This document shows, piece after piece, positions 52,121 to 60,966 of a DNA stretch of 64,000 bases. This stretch comes from Candidatus Nitrosopumilus salarius BD31 (GTDB lineage: Archaea; Thermoproteota; Nitrososphaeria; Nitrososphaerales; Nitrosopumilaceae). The position numbers were made by a program, and so were the translations under genes. Below the pieces are notes generated by a model that had not been told where the DNA came from, made no database searches, and was given only the letters and a program-made list of their open reading frames with translations. Within the stretch, counting starts at the first letter, position 1, and each line of letters opens with the position of its first letter. The stretch covers positions 1-64,000 of the forward strand of contig NZ_AEXL02000075.1 in assembly GCF_000242875.2 (NCBI RefSeq), in the 5' to 3' direction.

Positions 52121-53050
52121 ATGAACGAGTTCTATCAAAAAGACGTTATTTCAATTAAGGATTTTAACAAAGAAAAACTCGAAAAAATCTTTGCCTCAAC
52201 AGATAGAATTATTCAATTAAATCCAACCGAAAGACGTGAAATTTGTAAAGGCAAGACGTTAGGTTATTTGTTTTATGAACCAAGTACGCGAACTAGACTA
52301 AGTTTTGAATCTGCCATGGCATCAATTGGTGGAAATTCATTAGGAATTTCTGATATCTCATCATCATCAACTCAAAAAGGCGAAAGTCTTGCTGACACTG
52401 TACGAATAATGTCAATTTATTCTGATGTTCTAGTTTTACGTCATCCTTTAGATGGTTCAAGTAGATTTGCATCTGAAATTTCTGAAAAACCTGTAATCAA
52501 TGCAGGTAGTGGTACAGAAGAACACCCTACGCAGGCAATTCAGGATCTATTTACAATTAAAAAAGAAAAGAAAAAGATTGATGGTCTAAAGATTGGTATT
52601 GTAGGTGACTTAAAGTATGGACGAACTGTTTATTCTTTGCTGTATGGACTTGGAAACTATGATGTTGATGTTCATTTAATTTCTCCAGAATCACTTAGAA
52701 TTAGATCAGATTCAACTTATGAAATCAAAAAGCGATTGGAATTTACTGAATCTACAAACATAGAAGATCACATTGATGAACTTGATGTTCTTTATGTTAC
52801 AAGAATACAAAAAGAGAGATTTCCTGATGAAGAAGAATATCTCAAAGTCAAAGGAAGTTATGTTGTAGGATTAGATTTGTTGAAACAAATGAAAGATGAT
52901 TCAATAATTTTACATCCACTTCCAAGAATTGATGAGATTTCAGCTGAAGTTGATCAAACAAAAAATGCAAAGTATTTTGAACAGGCTGAATATGGAAAAC
53001 ATACTCGTGCTGCCTTGTTAGGCTTGACACTAAACGAGAATGATTTCTAA
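52121..53050 (+). CDS. pyrB: Aspartate carbamoyltransferase catalytic subunit
   Basis: 309 residues, full length. Carbamoyl-phosphate site: FYEPSTRTRLSFESAM. Others: the QKGESLADT loop, VLRHPLDGSSR, NAGSGTEEHPTQAIQDLFTI and HPLPRIDEI. It commits carbamoyl phosphate to pyrimidine synthesis. Divergent from pyrI with about 41 bases between starts. Confidence 0.96.
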   Translation: MNEFYQKDVISIKDFNKEKLEKIFASTDRIIQLNPTERREICKGKTLGYLFYEPSTRTRLSFESAMASIGGNSLGISDISSSSTQKGESLADTVRIMSIYSDVLVLRHPLDGSSRFASEISEKPVINAGSGTEEHPTQAIQDLFTIKKEKKKIDGLKIGIVGDLKYGRTVYSLLYGLGNYDVDVHLISPESLRIRSDSTYEIKKRLEFTESTNIEDHIDELDVLYVTRIQKERFPDEEEYLKVKGSYVVGLDLLKQMKDDSIILHPLPRIDEISAEVDQTKNAKYFEQAEYGKHTRAALLGLTLNENDF

Positions 53051-53101
53051 TTTTTAAAAAATCCGTATTCCATATATCTAGAGAGAATTAACTATGACTA
53101 T

Positions 53102-53812
53102 ATGTCGGAAACAAAAATTATTCCCATCTTTCCATTAGATTTGGTATTGTTTCCTAGACAGGAGCTCCCTCTTCGAATATTTGAGCCTCGTTACAAACAG
53201 CTAGTTGATGATTGTATGCTTGGAGATGGACAATTTGGAGTATGTTTGATTGATGAAACAAATTCTGTTAATGGGTGGAATTCGCCTAAAATGGTAGGAA
53301 CTATCGCTAAAATTTCTAAATGTGAGGATGTTAGTCTAGATGGATTACAACTTCACATTGAAACAATAGGAAGAAACTCGTTTAAAATTAAAAGAATAAT
53401 CCCATCGTCAATTCCTCAACCTACAAATTATGATCCTCTTTCAGTAGAAGGACATCAAGAAATATCCGAAATGCATGAGAAAATTGGTACTGGAGAGAAA
53501 ATGTACATTCAAGCTGAAGTTGAAATGCTTCCAGAAATAGATGAGAACATTTCATATGAAAAATGGGAAAAATTGGTTCAGCTATGGAAAAAGAAAATTA
53601 TCTCACAAGCATTACCTCAAATTGTTGAACCACATGCATTAGATCATGTTTTAGAACAATACTATCTTAATACAGAAACACCTACCATAGATTACGTTTA
53701 TTCATTATCTGCCCTTGGTGCAAAGGATCCAAATGAACTTCAACCAATACTTGAGGCAAGAACAATGGATGAATTAATCAAAAAAGTTGAGGAATTGCTG
53801 ACAGTAAAATAG
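53102..53812 (+). CDS. Lon N-terminal (LON substrate-binding) domain protein
   Basis: 236 residues. The opening IPIFPLDLVLFPRQELPLRI followed by FEPRYKQLVDDCM and FGVCLIDE is the stand-alone LON domain, as in the N-terminus of ATP-dependent Lon protease. There is no AAA or protease domain. Such single-domain proteins are common but of unclear function, possibly ligand or protein recognition. The C-terminal half is helical. Confidence 0.85.
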   Translation: MSETKIIPIFPLDLVLFPRQELPLRIFEPRYKQLVDDCMLGDGQFGVCLIDETNSVNGWNSPKMVGTIAKISKCEDVSLDGLQLHIETIGRNSFKIKRIIPSSIPQPTNYDPLSVEGHQEISEMHEKIGTGEKMYIQAEVEMLPEIDENISYEKWEKLVQLWKKKIISQALPQIVEPHALDHVLEQYYLNTETPTIDYVYSLSALGAKDPNELQPILEARTMDELIKKVEELLTVK

Positions 53813-53834
53813 GCCTTATGGAAAAGAAACACTG

Positions 53835-55190
53835 ATGAGATTTACAGAATTTGGAATTTTAATTATGGTATCATGCTTGTTGTTTCCAGCAAGTAATGTT
53901 TTTGGTCATGGACTAGGAATTGATACAATTTCGTCAATAGATGTACAAGGAAAAGAATTATCTGTTTCAGTAGAAATGCCAATGGTTTTTGAAAATGATC
54001 AAGAACAAATCACAATAACTGCAACTGAAAAGAAAACAAAAGAAAATGCAAAAAATGTTACATTTCTAATTGGTTTGTTTCATGATGATAAAATGATCTT
54101 CAGGAATTACTTTTTTGCAGAAAATGGTGTTTTACCAATTACAATAAGGCCAACCCAAGATAGTGACATTACAATTAATGGTGAGCAGGACTCTCTACTT
54201 GGAGCTTGGCATGGAACTGAATCTAATCCAATTGAAATTACTGGACCTTTGTTTAATTCAGGTGGCTTGTACAATTTTGAGATTGAAATTAGAACTATAG
54301 ATGAACCTACAAACATCATAGAAAATTCTGGCATCTATAATGCTGATTTGAGCATAATTGAGACAGTTTCTTTCATCCAAAAAGATTCTGAAAACAATGA
54401 TGTGAAATTCCGTTCAAAATCATATTTTGACACAATTTCTAATTTCAAATATGATTCTGAGGCTAAACAAGTTACATTTGAAATGCCCTTTGACTGGAGT
54501 GAAAAACAAATGTCTCATGTATCTGTAGTGCATATTGAAACTCATTTCCCAAAAAATTTCATTGAATTTTTGTCGCCTAGTTATTCTGGATATGCAAATG
54601 GCGTTGAACTATTCAAATCCTCAGTATCAGTTGATGATTATACAGAAGATGATGAAAGAATCATCCATCTTGTCTTGTTACAAGATCATTTACGATTTAT
54701 AAAAAATCAAATGAAAAAATCTGATGAACCACTTCCTGAAAATATTAAATTTATAATATCAGCTAGTGAGGATACATCTTTTCCACTAGAAGCATATACC
54801 AAAAGTGAGGACTTTAAAGTGAATCTTTCATGGGATCCTTTGAATGTTGAACCTGGAATTCCAACAAATTTTATTTTTACAATTAGAGATGGAAAAACAA
54901 ATGAGCCTCTAAGAAATTCTGATTATACAATTGTAATTATTCAAAATGGCAAAGAGATTCATCGTGTGTCTGGAACTGCACAAGTAGGTGGAGAATTTGA
55001 GAAATTTACTTTTGCAGAAGATCAAACTGGTCCTACAATTATTAAATTTGAAAATATTCGAAATACAGGTCAAGAAACTGAATTTGCACTAGTCGTTGCA
55101 CCCGAATTTGGAGCTATTACATTACTGATACTAGTAATTTCAATAACAAGTATAATTTTTGTAACAAGAAAAAATTCGTTAAATATCTAG
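53835..55190 (+). CDS. Secreted surface protein with PEFG C-terminal anchor
   Basis: 451 residues. Signal peptide (LIMVSCLLFPASNVFG, mature start HGLGIDT). Beta-rich domains follow, related to the proteins at 33.7 and 63.5 kb (here NVTFLIGLFHDDKMIFRNYF and ITGPLFNSGGLYNFEIEI). The tail VVAPEFGAITLLILV with a short basic end is a PEFG-type sorting/anchor signal. Its C-terminal codons overlap the convergent nikR-like gene by four bases. Function unknown; a cell-surface protein. Confidence 0.75.
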   Translation: MRFTEFGILIMVSCLLFPASNVFGHGLGIDTISSIDVQGKELSVSVEMPMVFENDQEQITITATEKKTKENAKNVTFLIGLFHDDKMIFRNYFFAENGVLPITIRPTQDSDITINGEQDSLLGAWHGTESNPIEITGPLFNSGGLYNFEIEIRTIDEPTNIIENSGIYNADLSIIETVSFIQKDSENNDVKFRSKSYFDTISNFKYDSEAKQVTFEMPFDWSEKQMSHVSVVHIETHFPKNFIEFLSPSYSGYANGVELFKSSVSVDDYTEDDERIIHLVLLQDHLRFIKNQMKKSDEPLPENIKFIISASEDTSFPLEAYTKSEDFKVNLSWDPLNVEPGIPTNFIFTIRDGKTNEPLRNSDYTIVIIQNGKEIHRVSGTAQVGGEFEKFTFAEDQTGPTIIKFENIRNTGQETEFALVVAPEFGAITLLILVISITSIIFVTRKNSLNI

Positions 55191-55570
55191 AGTGTAACTA
55201 GTTTGACAGTATCCATGTTTTTGTTTGTTTGAAAATCTTTTGTCATTGTAGAAACCTTCTCAGCATCTCCATCAATTAGAAATAATTCCATACATTTTTC
55301 TTTCTCAATTTTACTGTGCAAATGTGTCGTAATCAAATCTTCGAAATTATGAGTTATTCCAGAAACAACATGATCAAACTCATCATTATGTACTACCAAA
55401 AGAATTGCATGAATATTTCCAGATAAATCCGCCTTTTGTTTTTCTTCAGAAACAAATGCCCTTATTCCTGCCCTGATAGCCTCCGACCTGCCAGAAAATC
55501 CCATTGAGGATTGTAGCCTGTCTAATTCTGAGAGAATTTCATCATTTAATGAAATAGAAACTATTGGCAT
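55187..55570 (-). CDS. NikR-like metal-responsive regulator (ribbon-helix-helix)
   Basis: 127 residues. N-terminal ribbon-helix-helix (VSISLNDEILSELDRLQ, FSGRSEAIRAGIRAF) then an ACT-like ligand domain (NIHAILLVVHNDEFDHVV). Metal-site candidates are His74, His83, His85 (TTHLH) and Cys93. In E. coli NikR the first His is 11 residues before the HxH pair and the Cys 6 after it; here they are 9 and 8, so nickel specificity is not assured. Divergent from a metal ABC transporter operon. Confidence 0.85.
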   Translation of the reverse strand: MPIVSISLNDEILSELDRLQSSMGFSGRSEAIRAGIRAFVSEEKQKADLSGNIHAILLVVHNDEFDHVVSGITHNFEDLITTHLHSKIEKEKCMELFLIDGDAEKVSTMTKDFQTNKNMDTVKLVTL

Positions 55571-55590
55571 ATGCCTAATGTTATTAATTA

Positions 55591-55625
55591 TCTTATAAGT
55601 TTAGCAACTAATCTTATTAAGATTT
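55591..55625. promoter_or_regulatory. Paired palindromes upstream of the metal transporter operon
   Basis: ATCTTATAAG (core CTTATAAG, 55593-55600) and AATCTTATTAAGATT (55611-55625, perfect 7-1-7 palindrome) share ATCTTAT and are centred about 21.5 bases apart, two helix turns. They lie between the NikR-like gene and the substrate-binding-protein gene, a natural operator position. Confidence 0.5.
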
Positions 55626-55648
55626 TATAAATTTATTAATAATCTGAC

Positions 55649-56566
55649 ATGAATTGCAGCGTGAATCTTCAGATAAAGCTTGCAATAATTGCTATAATTA
55701 CTGTGATTCCGTTAAGCTCGATTGTAGTTTATGGAACTAATTCTGATCAACGATTTACAACAATTGATAACTCAAAACTACAAGTCATTTCTTCATTTAA
55801 TCCTCTGTATGAATTCTCAAAAAATATTGGACAAGAAAAAGTCGATGTTGTTTTACTTTTGCCAGTTGGAGTTGAACCACATGATTGGGAACCAACAATT
55901 AAAGATGTACAAAGAATGCAAAAGTCTGATCTCATAATCATTAATGGAATTGGTTTTGAAAATTGGGTTAATAATTTACAAGAAACTAATTACTCTGGTA
56001 AAATAATTGATACAAGTCTTGGAATTCCAACTATGAATTCTAATGATGAACATTTTCAAAAATCTACAGATCCACATATTTGGTTAAACCCGGTTTATGC
56101 AAAAATTCAAGTACAAAACATTGCAGATGCGTTTTCTCAATCAGATCCTAAAAATGAACAATATTATCAATCTAACGCAGCAAAATATCTAGAAAAATTA
56201 AATTCGCTTGATTCAAAAATTCGAGATGAATTATCTGGTTGTAATCATGATTTTGTATCTTTTCATAATGCATTTTCTTATTTTGCAGATGAGTATAATC
56301 TTAATCAACACACAATTATCTCATCAAATGATTCACACGGAGAAGTGACTGCAAAAACTCTTGAGAATATTATTTCAACATCTAGAGAGTTAGATCTTAA
56401 AGTAATTTTCAGTGAAGAAAATATTGATACACGTACATCTAACATAATTGCAAATGAGATTGGAGGAAAAGTTCTAATTCTCTCGCCATTGGAAGTTTCA
56501 TCTGATGAAACTTACATATCTAAAATGACACAAAATCTTGAAAATCTGAAAGAGGCATTATGTTGA
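55649..56566 (+). CDS. Metal ABC transporter substrate-binding protein, ZnuA/TroA type
   Basis: 305 residues. Signal peptide (LAIIAIITVIPLSSIVVYG). Metal ligands by family: His78 (VEPHDWEPT), His143 (DPHIWLNP), His206 (SFHNAFSYFADEY) and an acidic residue in the C-terminal lobe. This set suits Zn2+ or Mn2+. The His-rich loop typical of ZnuA is absent. First gene of a substrate-binding protein/ATPase/permease operon; its end overlaps the ATPase by seven bases. Metal identity is unclear, and the adjacent NikR-like gene allows nickel. Confidence 0.9.
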   Translation: MNCSVNLQIKLAIIAIITVIPLSSIVVYGTNSDQRFTTIDNSKLQVISSFNPLYEFSKNIGQEKVDVVLLLPVGVEPHDWEPTIKDVQRMQKSDLIIINGIGFENWVNNLQETNYSGKIIDTSLGIPTMNSNDEHFQKSTDPHIWLNPVYAKIQVQNIADAFSQSDPKNEQYYQSNAAKYLEKLNSLDSKIRDELSGCNHDFVSFHNAFSYFADEYNLNQHTIISSNDSHGEVTAKTLENIISTSRELDLKVIFSEENIDTRTSNIIANEIGGKVLILSPLEVSSDETYISKMTQNLENLKEALC

Positions 56567-57279
56567 TAGTAGAAATCAAGAATCTAACTGTACAATACCC
56601 TGATGTAAAAGCACTAGATGATGTCAGTTTTGGAGTCAATCAAGGTGACTTTTTAGGCATAATTGGACCTAACGGAGCCGGAAAATCTACCTTGTTTGAT
56701 TCAATGCTGGGGCTAAATACAAAGTATGAAGGAACTATCAAATTTTTTGGTGAAGATATTAGAAAATCAAAAAACTATCTTAAAGAAATTGGATATGTAC
56801 CACAAAAACCAATTTTTGAAAAAAATTTTCCTGCTACAGTTAGCGATGTAGTAAGAATGGGATTAAGAAATGAATCTGATGAAAAAAAAATTGATGAAAT
56901 TTTACAACAGTTATGGATACATGAACTTCGTAAGAGAAGAATAGGTGAATTATCTGGAGGACAACTTCAGCGAGTCTTTATTGCAAAAGCATTGGTAAAT
57001 AATCCGAAAATCTTGATTCTAGATGAACCTGTTACAGGAATTGATCAACAAAGTATAGAACTATTCTACAGTATTCTTCGTGAATTAAATTCAAAACAAA
57101 AAATTACTATTATCTGGTCTTCTCATGATTTGGATGCTGTTAATCAACTGGCAAATCATGTAGCTTGTCTAAATAGAACATTATTTTTCCATGGTGAATC
57201 TGAAAAATTCTTTTCAAACGATGAACTCGTCAAACAATATTCTGAAGCTTCGATGCAAGAACATATGCATCATCATTAA
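56560..57279 (+). CDS. Metal ABC transporter ATPase, ZnuC type
   Basis: 239 residues. Walker A GPNGAGKST, Q-loop GYVPQKP, signature LSGGQLQRVFIAKAL, Walker B ILILDEPVTGID, switch His in IWSSHDLDAV. The VPQKxxxxxxFP sequence after the Q-loop is typical of ZnuC/MntB ATPases. It ends in a His-rich tail (QEHMHHH) that may bind metal. It energises the import complex together with its neighbours. Confidence 0.92.
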   Translation: MLIVEIKNLTVQYPDVKALDDVSFGVNQGDFLGIIGPNGAGKSTLFDSMLGLNTKYEGTIKFFGEDIRKSKNYLKEIGYVPQKPIFEKNFPATVSDVVRMGLRNESDEKKIDEILQQLWIHELRKRRIGELSGGQLQRVFIAKALVNNPKILILDEPVTGIDQQSIELFYSILRELNSKQKITIIWSSHDLDAVNQLANHVACLNRTLFFHGESEKFFSNDELVKQYSEASMQEHMHHH

Positions 57280-57281
57280 TC

Positions 57282-58100
57282 ATGTCTCTTGAAATTCTGA
57301 CATACAGTTTCATGCATAGAGCATTAATTTCTGGAATTGCAATAGCAATCCTTTGCTCAATAATTGGATTGTTTTTAGTTTTACGACGGTATTCATTATT
57401 TGGTGATGCAATAGCACATTCTTCATTTGGAGGAATTGCATTGGGCTTACTAGCAGGAGTTTATCCTCTTTGGACAGCTTATGGTATTTCAATAGCTAGT
57501 GCTCTAATTATTACAAAAATCAAGGACAGATACAACATCTCTGGTGATGCATCAATTGCAGTATTGCTGTCATCAGGAATAGCTGTTGGACTTGTAATCA
57601 TTGGTCTTTCAGGAGGCTTTACAATAGATATCTTTAGTTTCCTATTCGGAAGTATTCTTCTAGTAAGTGTAAATGATACAATACTGATCTTATCATTAAC
57701 TGGTGGAATTCTAATTGTAATTTTGTTACTTTATCGACAAATTCTTTATTCAACATTTAACGAGGAACAGGCTAAAGTTAGTGGAATTCCTGTTGAAAAA
57801 ATTAATTATTTGATTGTATTTATGGCAGGATTGACTGTAGTTACATCAATTCAACTAGTAGGTGTATTACTAATTTCATCATTATTTGTAATTCCTAATG
57901 TTACTGCGATTATGTATGGGAAGGGGTTCAAACAAACTGCAATTATTTCAATAAGTTTCTCAATTTTCTCTGTAGTTATAGGAATTTTAATTTCATACAT
58001 TTTTGATATAACTCCTGCTGGAACTATTGTGTTATTGTCAATTGGTCTATTTGCAGGAACAATGGGAATAAAATCTACTGGATTATTATCTAAGCATTAA
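57282..58100 (+). CDS. Metal ABC transporter permease, ZnuB type
   Basis: 272 residues with about eight helices. Family signatures: IGLFLVLRRYSLFGDAIAHS near the N-terminus (FGDAIAHS is the ABC-3 motif), a Ser/Gly-rich helix in the middle, and VLLISSLFVIPNVTAIM. It starts two bases after the ATPase stop. The 3' end overlaps the convergent CopC-CopD gene by 11 bases. Confidence 0.92.
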   Translation: MSLEILTYSFMHRALISGIAIAILCSIIGLFLVLRRYSLFGDAIAHSSFGGIALGLLAGVYPLWTAYGISIASALIITKIKDRYNISGDASIAVLLSSGIAVGLVIIGLSGGFTIDIFSFLFGSILLVSVNDTILILSLTGGILIVILLLYRQILYSTFNEEQAKVSGIPVEKINYLIVFMAGLTVVTSIQLVGVLLISSLFVIPNVTAIMYGKGFKQTAIISISFSIFSVVIGILISYIFDITPAGTIVLLSIGLFAGTMGIKSTGLLSKH

Positions 58101-60873
58101 TCAAAGAGTTTAGTCTTCTTTTATCCTTGATACTTCTTACAAAAAATAATGATGTTGCAATTATCCCTAATGCAATAAGAGGTGAAGCAACTTCTGTATA
58201 CTTTAATTCAAAATTATTTATAGAATTTATCTGAGTAGCATCAACTGGAATTTCTGTAGTTTTTACAGTTCCTATTTTGTTTGATTGTTGTTCAACAAAC
58301 CATACATTATCATCACCATCAGATGTCATAAATTGAATAAATGTAGTATCTGTAGGTACTGGAATTTCAAGTAAGTTATTGTTATCTGGATCATAGACTC
58401 CCATTTTATCAACTGTATGTTGAGCAAACCAAATATTGCCATACTTATCAAATGTCATACCAAAAGGTAAGGCATCTTTGTCTGGAACTGAAATTCGCTC
58501 AAATGTCTCTAAAACTGGATTAAATTTGGTAATTGCCAAGCCTGTATGCTCTGCAATCCAAAGGTTGTCATCATCATCGAAAAGCAATGCCTCTGGTCCT
58601 TGTAGTGGAGGCTCTTTTGTAAATTCTGTTATTTTGTTGTCTTTTGGATCAATATATCCTATTTTTCCTGTACCTGTTGCTGAAAACCACATTTTTCCAT
58701 CATCATCAAGAGCTAAAGCAAACGGTAAATTTTCTTTTCCTGGCAAAACAATTTCTTCAAATTCGTCACTTTCTGGTAAATATTTGATGATTCTGTCTTT
58801 ATTGATTATTGTAATCCATATGTTTCCATCAAAATCTGACTTGATGAACAGTGGTGTGTTGTCTGAGATTGTAGGATCAAGTTTTGGAATAGATTTTGTT
58901 GTTATTTGTTTTGTTTGAGGATCTATGAACCCGATCTGATTTCTTGGTGGATCTAAGAACCAAACTCTATCCTGATTATCTTGTGTAAGAAATGTCGTAA
59001 CTAGTCCGTCAAACGAATATGATGCAAACTCTTGTGAGTCCAGGGAAAATTGCCATACCCGTGGTGCAGACGCATCACTTATCCAAATTGAATCATGTCC
59101 ATCATATAGTGGGAAGAGGGGTTTTGCATCTTCTGGTAGTTCGTATTCGATAATTTGGGTTTGAATGTCTGTCAGTCTTGGTTTTACTAGCAAATTCAAA
59201 AGTTCTGATTCATTGGCATTTTCTGTTCTTTGAGCTTCGATATCCACTAACCACTCTCCTGAAAATCCAAATGTTAATTCCCCTTGGAATTCTTTTGGTC
59301 TGTTTTCTTCTTGCTTAACTAATTCCATTGGCACTTCAATTGGTGCAATGTTTTTTGATGGATTTGATACCTTTACTTTTAGTTGATCTGAATCATCTAG
59401 TGGGTTTCCATCAAAGTCACTTACTTTAACCAAAATTGTGTTTGAACCACTCGAAAACGGAGAAATATCAATACCAAATTTTATGTTTTCAGTAAATTCA
59501 AGTGTCTTGAATCCATAAACAACCTCTTGGGCATCAACTTTTTGAATTTCACCTGCCGGTAAGGTTCCATTTGTTAGTAATGCTACAACTCCAAGAAGAA
59601 TAATTCCTAACGCTGCATCAACTTTAAGTGATCTTTTTAGTTTTTTGTGAACTGAAATTTTTCCTGATGAAAAATTTGCTTCTGCGCTTTTTTGAACTTT
59701 AAATTGGAAGAATGCTCCAAATCCTACTATTATTGCAGCAATTGAAATTTTTAAAATAATTAATTGACCATAAATTGATTCTGTAATAATTCCTAGATTT
59801 GATTCTAAGAACCACATAAGTGTAGGTCCTGAAATTATAACAATTCCAACTGAAATAATGAAAGCTATTGAAAATCTTGGAATCAGTACCAGACTCATTT
59901 TCTCTCGGTTTGATTCTTTTAATTGTGAAAATGTTGGTAATAAAATGAAAACAAAATAAAATATTCCGCCTATCCATACTGCTGAAACCAAATTATGTAT
60001 GTAATCTAAAACTAATGCTGGTGTTTCTCCACTAGCTGCACCATGTCCGATCATACTAGAAGTACCAATTAATGCAAGCATAGCTACAAGTAATGGCATT
60101 TGGTTTTTCTTTGATAGCATTTTTTTCCTATCCAATGTAAACCAGATTCCCAACAAAATTACTGTGATACTCATCCTGATAATCCAAGTAAAACCAAAAT
60201 CTGTCTGAATTGCATCTATAACTGATGCCTCCAATCTAATAGATTGCATAGCAATCATCAAAATATTTGAAACAAAAATCAACATCAGACCAATTCCTGT
60301 AATTGACATGAATTTACCATGATGAAATGATTCTATTTTATCAAGTTCTTCTTTGATTAGTTGTTTGTTTTGAGTTCCCCAAATTATTAGTGATGCAATT
60401 ACTGCGCCTAAAACAATTGTCTGACCTACAAGTCCAGGAAATCTTGCCCCTGCTTCAGGTAAATATACAATTTCTGATGGTCCTTTTTGTTCAAGCAAGG
60501 AAGGATCAACTACGATGTCTCCTACTGCAAACAGAAATGCATCTGGAACAAGATGTCCATCCACTTTGGAGAGAGTTTTAGTTGAAACAGTATAGATTCC
60601 ATCTTCTAATGGTGGTGTTGTAACAATTAGAGATTGTTCGTCTTCGTAGTATTTGGTATCTTTGTTATCTATTTGATCTCCATTAGAATCAAGTACTTTC
60701 AATTCACTAAAATTAATGTCAACCGGTTCTGAAAAATATGCAATTATCTCTGTAGTGCCGGTAGGTGCATTAGATGTTAGATTTGGAATTGTTTTTTCGG
60801 TGAACGGATGAGCATATACAAATGGAATAGAAATAAACGAAATAATTAGTAGACAGATTAGAATTTTTTGCAT
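58090..60873 (-). CDS. CopC-CopD-beta-propeller fusion membrane protein
   Basis: 927 residues in four parts. (1) Signal peptide 1-21, mature N-terminus His22, then a CopC domain (to about 115) with KVDGHLVPDAF: His1 plus the D-x-H pair form a CopC Cu(II) site. (2) CopD membrane domain, about eight helices (150-450), with HNLVSAVWIGGIFYF. (3) An extracellular beta domain (460-570). (4) A vgb/NHL-like propeller (about 580-890) of blades such as DGNIWITI and DDNLWIAEHTG, then a final helix. Probably copper acquisition; no sign of a false join. Confidence 0.8.
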   Translation of the reverse strand: MQKILICLLIISFISIPFVYAHPFTEKTIPNLTSNAPTGTTEIIAYFSEPVDINFSELKVLDSNGDQIDNKDTKYYEDEQSLIVTTPPLEDGIYTVSTKTLSKVDGHLVPDAFLFAVGDIVVDPSLLEQKGPSEIVYLPEAGARFPGLVGQTIVLGAVIASLIIWGTQNKQLIKEELDKIESFHHGKFMSITGIGLMLIFVSNILMIAMQSIRLEASVIDAIQTDFGFTWIIRMSITVILLGIWFTLDRKKMLSKKNQMPLLVAMLALIGTSSMIGHGAASGETPALVLDYIHNLVSAVWIGGIFYFVFILLPTFSQLKESNREKMSLVLIPRFSIAFIISVGIVIISGPTLMWFLESNLGIITESIYGQLIILKISIAAIIVGFGAFFQFKVQKSAEANFSSGKISVHKKLKRSLKVDAALGIILLGVVALLTNGTLPAGEIQKVDAQEVVYGFKTLEFTENIKFGIDISPFSSGSNTILVKVSDFDGNPLDDSDQLKVKVSNPSKNIAPIEVPMELVKQEENRPKEFQGELTFGFSGEWLVDIEAQRTENANESELLNLLVKPRLTDIQTQIIEYELPEDAKPLFPLYDGHDSIWISDASAPRVWQFSLDSQEFASYSFDGLVTTFLTQDNQDRVWFLDPPRNQIGFIDPQTKQITTKSIPKLDPTISDNTPLFIKSDFDGNIWITIINKDRIIKYLPESDEFEEIVLPGKENLPFALALDDDGKMWFSATGTGKIGYIDPKDNKITEFTKEPPLQGPEALLFDDDDNLWIAEHTGLAITKFNPVLETFERISVPDKDALPFGMTFDKYGNIWFAQHTVDKMGVYDPDNNNLLEIPVPTDTTFIQFMTSDGDDNVWFVEQQSNKIGTVKTTEIPVDATQINSINNFELKYTEVASPLIALGIIATSLFFVRSIKDKRRLNSLINA

Positions 60874-60946
60874 TTAACCTTCACTTCATTATTGATAATT
60901 TAAACAGTTTTCATTAATTCGATATTTGTACCAATTCACGTAAAGA

Positions 60947-60962
60947 TAATAACGTGTTATTA
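60947..60962. promoter_or_regulatory. Palindrome just before the mature-histidine copper-type protein gene
   Basis: TAATAAC-GT-GTTATTA: 7-base arms with a 2-base centre, ending four bases before the ATG at 60967. It lies in the 93-base divergent region shared with the CopC-CopD gene, so it could act as an operator for one or both copper genes. Confidence 0.45.
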
Positions 60963-60966
60963 CAAA

